A stretch of DNA of 64,000 bases from Panagrolaimus kolymaensis (GCA_028622995.1 JAJQJQ010000044.1:434001-498000); one strand, 5' to 3'; counted from the first letter of the stretch, positions 35,173 to 49,160 are shown. Numbers and translations: made by a program. Notes: generated by a model from the sequence alone, not told the origin.

Positions 35173-36165
35173 ATTTAAAAAAAAAGAAGCAGCTAATCTC
35201 CAGAATAAAAAAATCATAAGCTTCCCATATATCCATTTTTTTCAATCCAAAGAAAAATCGGTTAAAATTTATTAAAAAAATAAAAATCCTCTCTATTTAT
35301 TTCACTTTTTTGTTTTGTAAAAAAAAATTCCCCTCCTTCCCAATTTTTTATTTAAAATAAATCTTTGCGCCTTTTGATAGCAAAAAATGGTCAAATTTTT
35401 TTTATTTCTCAACGGGTTAAGGTTATTATTATTTTGTTGTGTAACTTTTGTATATTTTTTTTCTCTGATCGGGGATGAGCTTTTTAATAATACTTTTATT
35501 GTAGTTTTTTAAACTTTTTTTGAGAAGAAAAAACATTCTGGGAGATAGTTTTTGTATATGTAATAATTATTCCTTTTTTGTATGTTTTTTTCTTTCTATC
35601 GTTTGTCTTTATTGTTGCACATAAAAAACTTTATTATAATTTTCGGAATTTGAAATTAGAAAAATTCATTTGAGTGTCTTTTTTGTGTCAGAAAAAATTC
35701 GGGTATTTACTTTTTTATGGTTTCGCTTAAAAAAAACAAAAACAATAGCAAAGTTTTCGATGGGATGGAAAAAAAGCTTTTTTGGTTTACTGTAACAAAA
35801 TCTAAAGCTTCGTTTTTGGAAAACTTTGACATTTCTTACATCTTTTTTTTATTTCGTGCAATAATTTATTATCCAACAATCTACCATCAACTAATTTTAC
35901 TTTTCCATTTTTATTTAAATATTTTTTTGACACAATTTTTTTGCTCAAAAACCAAGTTTTTTCTTATTTTATTTTGCTGCATAAAGATAAACTATCTCCT
36001 CTCTTAAAATAAATAATAAATATATAATTTTTTATTATTAAAAAACAACTCCGCTTTTTTTGTACAAACACAAAACATATTTTTTAAGAAAAATTTACAT
36101 AAAACAATTTTTTTACTACACAGAAAGAAACGATTATGACTTTTTTTTTTAAAAAAAAATTTTAA
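35173..36165. other. 3' region of the receptor gene, convergent spacer
   Basis: T-rich sequence with AATAAA-like signals near 35357 and 36008. A 96-codon plus-strand frame at 35717 is Phe/Leu/Ile-rich from T runs and is not called. Confidence 0.55.
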
Positions 36166-39100
36166 TTAATAAATACCAGCAAAATTATTTTGTTGTGCCG
36201 AAACAATTACAAAACCAATAAATACAGCTAAGAATGAGAATGAAACCGAACAAGCTCCAGCGGGTTCATCGGTAGTTGGTGTAACAGTTGGTCGACCACT
36301 TCCACGATGGGTGGTTCTACTGCCGCCACCACTTGATGAAGATGGAGTTGATGAATCTTTTGGAATTTCACTGCTGTTATTATTATTATTGCTGCCGCTG
36401 GTTGTAGAGGGCTGAAAAAAATATTTTTTTAGGAATAATTATTTTGGAAAAATTTAGATTTTTACAAATTAAATTTTTTTTCTTGTAAATTTTCGAATAA
36501 AAAAACTTCCGATTTTGGGAATAAAAACTTTTGAAATAAATTTAAAGAATAAACTTTGGTAATTATTTGTTTGCGAATATTTGCAAAAAAAAAATTTCGC
36601 ATGACTTTTATAAACTTTTTCGAATGAAAAATTAAAAAATAATCTAGGCCATTAAATTTTTGGGGAAAAAATGATACTTACCTTATCGAGACAAGCTTTC
36701 AATACGGTATCCTTTAATTTAATACAAAGTTGATCATCTTTATCCGTGCAAGTACAAGATGAAAATTCGGCTCCTTGTGAAGTGGATAAAGTTGAATTTA
36801 AATGTTTTCGACATTTATCTGAACATTGTCCCAAACTTGTTTCAGCTTCGCATTCACTTATAAAAACTTCCCATTTGGAATTACATTGTAAATCGGCTTC
36901 ACAAATTAATTTAGCAAAGCTGCAATGTTTGGGAGAATTATTTGGAAGGAATCCACATTGTTGAAGTTCAGATTTGCCTGGAACGCATGAAGCATCTGAG
37001 CGAAGAAGGTTTCGACCTTGGCGATTTTGATATAAATTCATTGCAGCTTGGCGGCATTGGGGTTGACAGGTGTTAGTAACACTGAAAAAATAATTTGCAT
37101 GATTTAATGAATTTTTTTTGTTAACTGAATAATAAAACTTTGAATGAGAGAAGAATTCTTTCGTGTGTCAAAACAGTAATTTTTTTGGATGGATTCCGTC
37201 AAATAAAAAAATAGTTTTGCGCCGAGCTTCTAGAATACCTCACATTTCTAACCTTTGACATTTAATCTTTATTTTTTTATTTTGGCTCCAGTCTCAAACA
37301 AAAGTAAATAAACCCACGAAAAAAAAGAAAAATAGAAACTCTTTCAAAATAAATTTAGACAAAAGTTTGCAAAATATATCTTTTTTCCGTTTATTTTTTC
37401 TTTTTTGCTTGCTTGTGCATCCTCGATGTCTCATTAATGACGCTTTTGATCTTTTTTCTTTTCTATCAGAAATAAATACTATGAGTAAACTTTGAAATTT
37501 TAAAACTAACTGAATGAATGAGTAAAAAGCTTTCTGGAGAAACAGAAATTTTAGGGACTTGAAAATAAAAATATGTAGTTTAAGTTTTTAACAAAAAAGC
37601 AAAATTAATTATGTCTTTTATTTAGAAACGTATGACGCCAAAAATGGAGAATAAAATATATCAAAAAAAGTTCAGCAAATTTTTTTTAAAGATCTTGAAA
37701 ACGATAGGTGCCAAAGTTAGCTTTTCATTTTCAAAATTTGGTGTAATTAATTTTTAAATTTAAACATGATGAGTTTTTCCAACATTTTTTCCAGCTAATT
37801 TAATTTTTAGTTTATCGTAATTTAGTATATTCAAATTCTTCGTCGCATTATTTTGTGTGTGTGTTTTTGTTTTTTGTTATCTGCATTTTTACAATCCCCA
37901 AAAGTCTCTCCATCAATTTCTGTCCCTATTTTTTTTTCATTGCTCTTTTGTACTTTTTTTTTAATTTTCTAGCGTCAAAGACAGCAACCTTCGCACCAAT
38001 TTCAATAATAATAATTATATCACTTGAAAGAAAAAAGCTTCCATCTCATCCAACAACTCACATCTTTCACCCAATCTTTCTTTAAAGCTAAAAAGCTAAA
38101 GAAAAGAAAAAAACTTGAAACTCTTTTTTATTTTCTTTCTAATTTTTTTTGAAAAGTCCTTTTTAGTCCTTCAAATAAAATAAAATAAATTTTTTTTGCT
38201 CTTTTTTTAATACACCAACCAATTTTGATGGTGTCCCTCTCTCTCTCTGTTTTGCTGCTGCTGATTTTTTAGAATAGTTTGCGTAATTTTTATGGTGGCT
38301 GAAAGATGAAGAAGAAAAAAAAGTGTACTTGAAGATTTGACGATTTTCTTTTTGATTTTTTATCGTCCTCGTTGACCATTGAAAGATTACATACTTGAAG
38401 CTTATCCCATCCATTCCTTCCAACAACAAAAAAAGACAGAAAAGGATGGAGTTTAAAAAAAAAATAATTATAAAAAAAGAACAAAAGAAAAAAAGAGACA
38501 GACAAGCGGCGGCGGCAAATAAAAAAGCGTTCAGAAATTTTTTAGAAGCTTGCGTTCAAAAGTTGTCCAAATACAAAAAGAAAAAAAACTGGTCGCTATA
38601 GCTATCGCTTGCTTCACATCGACTGCTATTTTTTCTTATGATCATCGTCTGCTTTTGGAGAGAAATAAATTAAAAAAATTAAAAAATGAAGCTAATTATT
38701 GATTATTAACTTTTTTTTCTTCTTCTTTTTTGTTTTGTTGACGACGACAGATATTGCATTCTTTAAACCGCTATGAGAAGAAAAAATTTTTATCGGCTGT
38801 AGAAAAATTAATTTTGAAGATGAGAAAGAAAAGAAAAACTAAATTCGCGAAGTAGCCGAAACAAAAAAGTGGTAATTCGGGATAATAGCAGACGATTGAG
38901 ATAAATAATTTGGATGGATATGGATTTTGATTAATCCCGTTTTTTTCATCCATGAAATATAAATTCTTCTCTTTTTTTTTGAGTGCAAATTTAGTGAGAG
39001 AGAAAAAAAAGAGAAATACATACATATAGAAAAACTTGAACTAAAAAACTTTTGCAATGGAATGTAGTCTCCTCAGGCGATATAAAAAAAACAAGTTGCG

Positions 39101-39523
39101 AAAAAAAAGTGAAGTGTGATGGATGGATGATGACCTTGGAGAGAGTTAAAAAAAATGGATGAATTAAAAATTATTTTTTGCGGATAACCTTTATTTCCCT
39201 TTTTTCCTGAACTTGAATATCCAGAATAAAAAAATTTAAGCTATTTATAAACTCGATTAGAAAAACCTGCTAGCTTTCTGAAACATGGATGCTTTAGACT
39301 TCAAAAATTAGCCACTTTTAAAAAGTTCAACAAAAGTTAAAACAAAACAAAGAAAATCTTACCAAGCCGATTGAACAACAGCTAAGCGATGAATGCAATC
39401 GGTATCATCTTCACATAGTTTACTCAATTTTAAACATTCTTCACTTTCTTCATTTTGTGGTTTGGCGAATGTTAAACCAAAAATAAAATAAAAAATTGAA
39501 AATAAAAATATAATTTGTTTCAT
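36166..39523 (-). CDS. GAS1/GDNF-receptor-alpha-like surface protein
   Basis: Three exons, 39523..39363, 37081..36682 and 36411..36166; joins are phase 2 and phase 0, 268 aa. A signal peptide (MKQIIFLFSIFYFIFGLTFA) precedes two Cys-rich GDNF/GAS1 domains: C-x5-LC-x4-DC then CVTNTCQPQCRQA in the first, and CSFAKLICEADLQC, CSDKCRKHL, SSCTCTDKDDQLC and KAC in the second. A Ser/Asn/Gly-rich linker leads to a hydrophobic C-terminus (SVSFSFLAVFIGFVIVS), read as a GPI-attachment or membrane segment. Related C. elegans protein: PHG-1, a GAS1 homologue. Family members bind TGF-beta-like or Hedgehog ligands at the cell surface. Intron 1 is 2.3 kb, the longest in the window. Confidence 0.82.
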
Positions 39524-42500
39524 TTTTTTCTTTTTTCTAAAAAATATAAAAATAAATGTGCATAAAACTTAAAACTTTGATTTTTAAAAACAGAAAAGTG
39601 CCACGAAACGAAAATTAAAACACGGTATTCGATAAGAAAAAAGCTCGACACAAAAATCGTTTAATTTTTTACTTCAAAAAACAAATTAAAAAAAACTATG
39701 GAAATAAAGGTAAAGAAAATTTTAAATCGAAAAAACCCAATAAAAAATGCAATTTTTTTGCCACCTCTCATTTTTATTCATAAAAAATAAAAATTGGACA
39801 ACAATTTTTCTTTTTGAATTGAATAAACATAATATAAAAAAATGTAAAAATTGAAAAAATAAAAAACATCAAAGGAAGGAGTTCAAGGCCTTCCATTTTT
39901 ATATGTTTATGGAATAATTTTATTTTTTTTGAGCCAAATGGATGAAAATAAAAAAAGAGGTGTCAAATTATATGTAGGAATTATTATTATAATAATCGGT
40001 AGCTTTTATAAAAAAAAGACATTTTTTGTTGTACAAAAAAAAGTAAAAAGAAATTTAAAAAGTTGCAATTGTTAAAAAAAAAATGGAGAGAAAAAGAAAA
40101 ATGGTTTGCTTTGACTTCCTCCCTCTCAAGTTTGGCTTCGATGACGATGACCACTACCACCTCTTCCGCCATTGCAACTTTTTTTATGTCGTCGGAAAAC
40201 ATTTCCGGTGTGAGTGTGTTTGTTTGTGAGTGAAGAAATATAATCCAATCCTCCAAATTCGTTTTAGAGGGTTTCCGTTTATTTTTTATAAAGGCATGAA
40301 TCAAAGAAAAAAGGGAAATGAGTGATGGTCAACAAATGGAAAGGAAATGGACTTTTGGAAGTAAATGGTGGTGGACAAATAAAAATAAATATATGATTTA
40401 GTTACAAAATAAATAAATATACAAAGAAAATAAAAGTTATTGATGATGGCGATGATTTTTTAAGATGATTGATAGAGTTTTTTTTTATTATGTACATATT
40501 TTTTAAAAAGCTTATTATTATTTGGGTTTTTAAGCTGAAATCTCATCAAAGTCAATAAAATTGATGATAAAATAATTTTCTAAGAGCAATGTCTGAATAA
40601 TATTTTTTAAAAACCTAACAATTTCTTGAATCAGGCAAAAAATTTTTTTTACCTAAAAGTCTCACATCGAAAAATTTTTTTTACCTAAATTTCTTAAATC
40701 TTTAAAAGCTTAAATTAAATAAAACTGTGTATTACTTTAAACTTAACTCACTCAAGCTTAAAAAATAAAGTAATAAAATCAAAATCAAATTATTCAACAA
40801 CAAGAACAACACACGATTATTTGAAGTATCCCATTCTCCGAAAAATAAAAAAAATAAATGAATGGTATGTTACATACATATTTTTAAACAGCTATCAAAA
40901 ATATAAAACACAATTGCAATATTTAAAAAAAATTAAACAATCCAAAAAAATAAAAGAGAACACAAGTCTCGAAGCCTCGGGCGAATATGTCTGTGGCCTT
41001 GATTTTGAAAGCTTTCTTTCAAAAAGAAATCTTGAAATAATAAAATAAAGATTTTTTCCAATTGAATTTTTGGATTGCGCAACGAAAGAAAGAAAAAAAA
41101 TATTTTTGAGTGATTTAATTTTTTTATGATTTAAAAAAGAAAAGAAAAAAGAGAGACTGTTGAAGATTTTTGATTGTCCAAAAAAAGTCGAAATCAAAAA
41201 ATGGACCTTACTGCTTCGGTTTTTTTTTCTTGTTGTTCGAAAGAAAAATAAATAAAATAATAGAGAAGCAAGCGAGTGTGTGATCGAACAAATGAACGAA
41301 CAAAAAAAGAAGAATGAAGCCTCAAATAGAAAAATAAAGAAAGAAAAAAAGGGAATGAGAGAGGAGGGAGGCTCCAAATATAAAACTGTCAAAGCCCACC
41401 GCTAACTAACTGACGACTGATTTCTAAAAAAAAAGTAAGAGAAGCAAGCGCGATTGAATACCAAAAAAATAAAAAATAAAAAATAGGAGTCCATTATTTT
41501 TTTGATTGAAACGAAACAAGCTTCTGTTTTTTTTTTGTTATTGAAAAATGATTCATTTTTCATTTTTGAATTTGAGTCAAAAAAAAAGAATATCGGTGGA
41601 TAAATAAATGAATGCAAAAAATGTGTTGTTGATACAGTTTTTAGAAAAACATCAAAAAAAGGAGAAATGAAAGAGAAAAGGGAGATTACAGGTGCAATGT
41701 AAAAAAAGAGAGGATTTGAAAAAAATTGAAAAAAAGTGACTAAATATAGATTGGATTTGAATCAAGATTTTAGTATGTATGTTTGTGAATGATTCATGAA
41801 AACATTTCTTCTTTCTTTTTTTTACAATGCAAAAAAAGAAGCGGTTTCAATTATGAAAAATAAAAAGAGTTTAATTCGAGACCAAGCAAAGTAAAATTTT
41901 GGATGATTATGTGTCTTCGTCAGTAATAACGTGATTTATTAGAAATTGCATTCAAAAATAATTATTCTAATATTTAAATTCATGTTGATTAGAAATTTAA
42001 TTTTTTAAAAAACTTACAGTAATTTTCAACAATATTTAGAAAGAGAGAAACCAAAAATTAAGCCTATGTTTTTATTTTTTTCTTCCATGCTTAAATACAT
42101 TCTTAAATTGTTGATATTTATCAAAAAATTCAGAAGTTTGCTTTTCTTCAAGTTTATTAGATTCCTTTTGTCAGAAAACTTTGTTGTTCAAGTTTTTAAA
42201 AAAATCAAGAATTAAAAATTAAGCTTCGGTTTTTTGTTTTCTTCTCAAAAAAATTATTTTGATCTAAATATCAAAAAATAACAACAGACGCTTCTTATAA
42301 ATTTAGGCTTACAAGTTTGACGATCGCATGTCAAAAATATTTTTATTTAATAATAAAAAGCTTATTTACAAAAACAAAAAAAAAGCTTCTAACTTCTAAC
42401 TTTCATGTCTAAAACTTGCTTTCTAATTTTAAGCTTTAATCCTATTTAATTTCTGAAACAAAAAACATGAGAAGCGACAAAAAGAAAACAGAAAAACAAA

Positions 42501-45202
42501 AGGATCAAGAACAAAGAAGAATTGAAAACCATACATTAAACTAACAAATTTCATCAAATTTCATCATCATCGCTTGCTTTTAGTGTTTTAGCCATGGAGC
42601 TGCTTGCTTTTCATCATCGTCGTCATTATCGCTCCCGCGCATTGGCTAGCAAGCGTCAGCTAATCTAACAGACGAACGAACGAACAAAAAAAGAAAAGAA
42701 AAGAAAAGAAAGCAATGTCCATTTTTTTTTGTGAGTCAACTAATTTTTTCAAAGAAAAATAAAATAAAATAGTGTCCTTTAAAAATATTTTTTTAGGTGA
42801 AAAAAAATTAGGCGAAAAATGGACGGAGATTGATGAAGCTTGAAGTGGATGAATTTCTTTCGTCATAGTTAGTCCAATCATTTTTAGGGAGAAAAAAAGA
42901 TTTTCAATTGTTCACCATCCCCATCCATCGACTTTGAAGTTTGAAAAAGATGAGGACATACATGTAAGGTAAAATAGTTTTAAAAAAATGAGAGATAGAA
43001 AATATGTTCGAAGTATGTTTGAGAATATAAAAAAGGCGACGACGAAGCAGCTTGAGTGTATTTCAACAATCTTCGATGAAAAAAATAAAATAAATCATTG
43101 AATAACTTCTTTTTTTTTCTTTCATTTCTTACGCAATCGAAAAATAGTAACAGTGTAAATTAAAAAAGGTAAAAACTTTTTTAGATTTGAAATTTGAGGC
43201 ATTTTTTAAGGCAGATTAAATTTTTTTAAAAAGAAGGACGATTGAATGTGTTTTAACATAAAATAAATGAAAATTTCAAGTATCTGAATAATGAAAGATG
43301 AAATTAATTATCGACCACCTAATAAAAAAATTAACAAAAAAATGATTTTCAAAAATCAAAAAATATTTGTTCTGTTCTCAAAATGGAATATTGAAATAAA
43401 TCTATTATCAACAAAGCAAAGGATCAAGTGTTCATCATAGCTACCCTACCGTATAATCTTATTGTTAAAAGTTAAAAATTTCTTTCAATTTTGTTTTAAT
43501 ATTTATAAAATAATATTAAATTGGATTCCCAGTCACAAGTTTCTGATAAAAAGAAATAACTTTATTGCCATAAGAATCCCAATCAAAAAATTAAGCAATT
43601 CCTAAACTGAATAATTACAGTAGCGATTTACAAACAAACAAAAAATAATTCTTTAACACAAAATAAATTGTTTGATTGTGAGTAAAACTTTACTAATTTA
43701 TTAACAAGAATAAAAATGTTTCAAACTTCTTCTTCCACAACAACATTATTCTTTCTTTTTTTTCAACTTTGAAGAATAAAGAAAAAAACCTCCTTTTTTC
43801 TTTTTTTCTATGCATAAATTGTTTGATGATTGAGTTTGAGTTTATTTTTAGAGTGTTAATTTTCAATTTCCTCTTTAATTGAACTCATTTTTCCTCAACT
43901 TTTTTTTCCTTTATTCTTTTTCCTTTATTCTTTATTCAACGAACTTTTTTTTTATTATTTATTTCGCACAATTGAAACTATTATTGTTGAAACAACGACG
44001 CGGAAAAATCCGTTTTTCTCTCTTTATTCATTTTTCAATTTTCGTCAATTTTCTTTTCTTTTATTTTATTTTTTCCGTTGATTTGACTTCTTTTTTTTTC
44101 AAAGTAAAAAAAAAGTGTAAAAATTTACTTTTATGAATGAAGAATGACCGCAAAAACACAATAAATAAATAAATGCATTATTAATTATTGTTTTAAAAAA
44201 TTAAAGTTTTGAATATTTTTGTTTGTAAATAAAAAATGCAAATTAGTAAGTAGTTGTTTTGGTTACTTACAAAAAAGGTTTTGCAGAAAATTTGGAAGAA
44301 AAAAATAACTAAATCTTCGAGTAACACAACAAAGAAAACAAGTCTATTTTATTTCTTGGAATCTCAAAGCAAACTAAAATTTTTAAATAATCAGTGAAAA
44401 GTTTTAGGATTTTATTTAATTTTTTAGTCACCATCATTGCAATATTTAGAAGCCAAGCCATAAATTAAATATAAAAACATTAGTTTTCGTTGCTATATCA
44501 TCCTTGCTTTCTTTTACGAGAGCAACAATAGTTTAGTCTTCATTAAAGAAATCTTCTGCAAAACACAGAATAATATTAAGCAGCACCCAAATTATCTAAT
44601 TTCTGATCTGACATCATCATCATCAAAAATGTGTTCACATAATATTTTTTTGTGTTTGTAACAATTTTAAAGCATCAATGATTTTTTTTTTGGAGAGAAG
44701 AAAAAAAATAATAGACTTCATTTCATGTCTGCAGGCACATTCAGCAACAATGCTACTGGTGCTACATTAAGGAAGTAATAATTGTCGCTGCTGTTGCTAA
44801 TCAAAGATAGAGATGAAGAAAAAAATGATGTCCAACGAAGCATTAAAATAAACAACAACGTTTTTATTTTTTTTTGAAGAGATAGGACATTAATTAAAAA
44901 TCTGCTTGCATACTACGTTTTTAACGTACTATGTTTTATTATTTTTACCTATCAAAAAACCTGAATTTTTTTATCCTTGATTTTGCTTTAGGTTTAGTTT
45001 TTCGCTGATGTGTGACCCTAAATCGGGTTTTGCGTAATATATTGTTGCAGCAACTTTTTTTTTCTATCCTTGTTTCTTAGCCCTTGATATCCGCCTTTTT
45101 TTTAAAGGGAAGCTTTTTGTTTTACCATGGATGGATATATAAAGCATCCAAAAAAGCATGGATTAGCATCAGATTTTTTTATATCTGCTCAATAATTAAA
45201 AA
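39524..45202. other. Gene-free AT-rich stretch, 5.7 kb
   Basis: Both strands hold only low-complexity open frames from A/T runs (for example 40821-41048, 40895-41392, 43879-44136). A GAACGAACGAAC run lies near 42673. No RNA gene or transposon end is seen. It separates the GAS1-like gene from the Gly-rich protein gene and may carry their regulatory sequence. Confidence 0.5.
45136..45143 (+). promoter_or_regulatory. TATA box of the Gly-rich protein gene
   Basis: TATATAAA, 60 bases before the ATG at 45203, in a local context (GGATGGATATATAAAGC) that is less AT-rich than the surroundings. The distance allows a normal start about 30 bases downstream and a short leader. Confidence 0.6.
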
Positions 45203-45775
45203 ATGGTTCGTACAGCTTGCTTGTTGATTCTTGCATTCGCCGTTGGAGTTCAATCCTTTGGTTTTGGCGCCCTTGGTGGCGGTGGAGGTGGTGGTGGATG
45301 TTGGTAAGTAATTTTGGTTTTTTCCAATTTATTTTGATTCTGCCACAAAATGTTATCAACAGCTCAAAATCTTCCTTTTTATTGCGACAATTCTAAGAAT
45401 TATTTTTTTAGCGCCCCTCCTCCAGCACCATGTGGATGTGCTCCCCCACCACCACCACCATGTGGTGGCGGATGTGGTGGCGGCCCAATTGGAGGCGGAT
45501 GCGGTGGTGGAGCTCCCATCGGTGGAGGATGTGGTGGTGGCGGATATGGTGGCGGAGCCCCTATTGGAGGCGGATACGCTCAAGGTCCATCATTCGGTGG
45601 ACAATCCGGTGGTGGATATGCTCAAGCTCCTCAACAATTCGCTCCTCAACAATTTGCTCCTCAACAAGGTGGTGGTGGCGGATATGCTCAACCATCATTC
45701 GGTGGCCAATCCGGTGGCGGATATGCTGGCCCAGTTGGTGGTGGACAAGGTGGATATGTTACTGGCAAAAAATAA
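45203..45775 (+). CDS. Secreted Gly/Cys/Pro-rich structural protein
   Basis: Two exons, 45203..45303 and 45412..45775, phase-2 join (TG+C), 154 aa. A signal peptide (MVRTACLLILAFAVGVQS) is followed by FGFGALGGGGGGGGCC, a Pro/Cys block (APPPAPCGCAPPPPPPC), CGGG repeats with PIGGG motifs, and a C-terminal half of Ser/Gly/Tyr repeats (PSFGGQSGGGYAQ, QQFAPQQ). Composition is like nematode cuticle or eggshell structural proteins that are cross-linked through Cys and Tyr. GC content is well above its surroundings because of Gly and Pro codons. A TATA box lies upstream, suggesting strong, staged expression. Confidence 0.88.
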
Positions 45776-46960
45776 ATGACTCTTTAGAATTATTTCTTAT
45801 TTGCTCAAATTTCCTCTTTTTCTTTCTTTTTTTTTCTGTACATTTCATGGAAAAAATTATGTGTTTTTTTAAAACGTACTTTGTTGTTTAGAAAAAAATA
45901 AAATTTACTTTCTTATTACTTTTTATGCTAAAACTTATCAGATTTGGACCATTAAAAAGTGATAACTTTAAGGTATTAAATCTTGAGATTCAAGAAAAAA
46001 AGGCTAACATGACTGATGACAACATTAAATATCAGCTAACTCGAGTAAAATTTAAAGATACATTCGCACCAAAAAGAATTCGAGAAACTCTAAATACTAT
46101 ATCAGCAGGCCATGACAGCATCGACAAAAATTCTCTTTATTTTAACTTCAAAACATGGAACGCCGCCACGTGTATGTTTGTGCAACAAAAAAAAACAAGG
46201 ATCCTAAAGCTTTCAAGCAAGCAAAAAACCCTGTTTTCTTGTTTTTTATATTTCTTTCTTTGCTTTTTTTTTTCTTGATTGATTGCGAGAAATAAATTTT
46301 AAATAAATAAAAAATTGCTGTTTTACATTTTCTTGTTTTTTACTTTATTTTTTAAAGCCATTTATTTAAACACGGAAGCAGCAACAACAACTTTACTTTA
46401 TTGCAAGAGTCTTGAATCCCTTCTTCGAAAAAAAAACTTGTTTTTATTACAGAGGTTTAATCAAGCAATTAAAGATTTAGAGATTTTTTTTGAAGTAAAA
46501 AAAATTAATTCAAACGAAAAAAATATTTTTCTCGCTAAAAATTAAAGAAATATTCTCATTTTTCAATAAACATTTTATTTTCACATTCAAATTAAAAGGA
46601 CTTCCATAGTGTAATCTTATGGAAGAAAAAGAATAATAACAAGTTTTAGAAAATATAATCAATCAATTATCGGATTTATCAAAATTAATGATTTTCCTAA
46701 CCTAAAAATTTTAAAAAAACGAAGCATTTGTTTACTGTACAAATTTTGCGGGAGCACGTTTCGTTGTAAGATTTGCGAAGTCAAAGCCTTGAAAAAAAAC
46801 CGTTGAAAACATTTTTTCTTTCTTCTTCGTTTTTTACAAGCTTTTTGCCTCTAAATTTTCTTGAATTATTACTTATTGCGTTGCGTTTCTTCTTTTTTAC
46901 GTGCTTGTAATTAATTTGATTTATAATAATTAAACAACCTTCTTCTTTTTTTCAGGAAAA
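45776..46960. other. Intergenic with two doubtful open frames
   Basis: Frames at 45925-46278 (117 codons, containing MTDDNIKYQLTRVKFKD) and 46315-46545 have no recognised domain or splice context. The first is less low-complexity than most spurious frames in the window and could be a degenerate remnant. A TTTTTTCAG acceptor about five bases before 46961 belongs to the next gene. Confidence 0.4.
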
Positions 46961-48764
46961 ATGGTGGAAAATTTCCCGTTCAACATGTCGAATTTACAGG
47001 ATCAAAGCTTTCCGTTTCCTGAGAAGGTTATGGAATACGTCAACAAAGAAGCTGATGCTGAAACGAAGCAAAAACTCGATCGAACCTGCAAGCACTTCTA
47101 TAAAGAAGCTCCACATTTCTTCGTTGATACTGTGAACGTTGATGGATGGTTCAAGCGATTTGAAAATGTTGAATATGATGGCTGCATCGACATTACTAGT
47201 GAAAGTGGATTTGAAGAATTTCTGCCAAAGATAGATAATATTTGGGTTACAGAGAAAATGAAAATTCATTTCAAAGGTCCTATTGGTGCTAGTCTAATTG
47301 ACAAAATTGTTCGCTGTGATGCTTATGAAGTTTCAATCTATCGTCTTGATTTATCATTCGAAAAGTTCAAAATCTTGGTAAAATCTGGAAATGTGAAAGA
47401 CTTGAATTGCTGCTCACCTATTTTGGAATGTGGATGCAAAGTACCTTTGGAATTTATCTTTGACATGGTCCCAAACATTCGGACGGTTCGGTTAGTTTAT
47501 CACTTTCCAATAACTTTTACTAACTTGTTGTTTTTTAGGCTCAATAAAGCTCACATCACACCTGTAACAATGACGAAGTTGAATGCTTTTTCATGGAAGC
47601 AAAAATTAGATGTATTTTGTCTTTGGCGGTTGGATGGTCTCCTTGACATTGAATTATTTCATAAATTCGTTGATGTAAGCTACTATTTTATATTTTCACT
47701 AACCTAATCATAAGTTTTAGAACCACGTCGAACCTATTAACTTCAAGATTGGTATAACATTCAATGGTAAAATAATCAAAAATGGCGAACCTCTTGCTGA
47801 CAAATTGCTTAAAGTTCCAAAAGATGTTCCAAAGAAACCAAATAGTAAGTAATATTTTCTGTTTTATCTGTACATACATATAAAAACTTTAATTTTAGCA
47901 GTATCCAATTCTTCAATACCATTACCACCTCTTTCTTTTAACGCTGATAATATTATACGACAATACTTCGACCTACCTTATCCTGTGATGTGTTACATCC
48001 TTCAAAGTGCAAATCCTGTGGTGTTGAGAAAGCTCTATCGATCTTGCAAATACTTTTATAACAGAATGCCATACTGCATTATTGAAAACATTGATTTGTG
48101 TGGCTTTCTTAATGCTAATCGCCTAGCAAACAAGAGTAATATTTGGGTTACGAATGTCCTCCATTTTGCTCGATACTATCATCAAGTAGCATCAAGAATT
48201 GTTCGTTGTGAAGCGAAAGAAATCCGGTTACCTACTGAAAAGATTACAACACATGAAATGGAAGCTTTAACATATACTGGCTGTCTTAAAACTTGGGATG
48301 CTTGGAACACAAATGTTATCAATGATGATGGAAAAATTATCTCTTGTGAAGAAATGATGGCTTACCTTCCAAATGCAGTAACAATCTGGTAAGTTTATTT
48401 TCGTATTAAGTTGCATGTTAAAATGGTGTTATTTTTTAGCGCCCGTGTTCAAGGAGTAGCTCGTCAACCTTCATCTTCAAAGATTTCAATTCCAGCTACC
48501 AATAAAATTAAGAAGCTTATCCTCGAAGTTCTTGATGAAACCGTTAATGTTAATATGCTCTATGATTTTCTTACAGTAAGTACTTACTTTTTTTTTGTAT
48601 TGTCTGATTAAACCTTAATTTTTTAGAAAGTTCTTGCACCTAAAGCAGTTGTTGAACTCAATTTTCCTTTTGAAATGGCAACATTCAACGCTGAAATGAA
48701 AAAGAAATTAGATGTATGGAGGCCTCAAATCGAAAAGCCCACTCTCATCGCTAATTGGTTTTGA
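46961..48764 (+). CDS. Two-module F-box-like protein
   Basis: Six exons: 46961..47490, 47539..47674, 47721..47844, 47899..48388, 48440..48575 and 48627..48764; all joins keep frame, 517 aa. Module 1 (exons 1-3) starts MVENFPFNMSNLQDQ and has FPEKVMEYVNKEADAETKQ, LDRTCKHFYKEAPHFF, DNIWVTEKM and IVRCDAYEVSIY. Module 2 (exons 4-6) repeats the plan: FDLPYPVMCYILQSAN, LYRSCKYFYNRMPY, SNIWVTNVL and IVRCEAKEIRL. The middle exons of both modules are 136 bases and the last exon of module 2 is 138, as in the single-module genes. It therefore arose by joining two complete family genes. A TTTTCAG acceptor precedes the ATG. Role as SCF adaptor is inferred from the degenerate F-box. Confidence 0.85.
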
Positions 48765-49160
48765 ATTAAAAGAGCTTTCTTTTCCTTGTTGTTGTTTATT
48801 TTCTTTTACTGTATTATGTTTTTGTTAATAAATATTTGTGATTTTGAATAAAATGGAGAGAATCTACGATAGCTTCCAAAGTTAATGATGGAATCATTTA
48901 TCTTACAATAACATAACTTGATTATCATTTTCATACACTCAAAGCATGAATAACCTTTGGATTCCACATATTAAAAGCTTGAAAGCAGATTTGTAACATC
49001 ATTTTGGCAACAAAGAAAAATTTGAAATGGAAGATATTTGCAACTATTGATATGGCTTTTTAGAGAGACGAATCACAAAATTGTTTTTAACATTTATTTA
49101 TTAATCATTATTATTATAAAATTACAAATTAAATTAATGTGAAAGAAAATCAAAGAGTTT
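48765..49160. other. Convergent spacer
   Basis: 3' regions of the F-box-like gene (AATAAA-like near 48828 and 48846) and of the membrane protein gene. No gene is seen. Confidence 0.6.

Noticed and set aside
40821..44136. Open frames up to 165 codons in the second gene-free stretch.
   Set aside because: Composition is dominated by F, K, S and L from T and A runs; no signal peptide with a sensible mature part and no splice partners.
45430..45891. Trp/Arg-rich 153-codon frame across the Gly-rich protein gene.
   Set aside because: It is another frame of the GGN repeats in the real exon (45412..45775).
45925..46278. 117-codon frame with MTDDNIKYQLTRVKFKD.
   Set aside because: Composition is better than local junk but there is no recognised domain, no acceptor near the start, and the end is Phe-rich low complexity. 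Kept only as a possible remnant.
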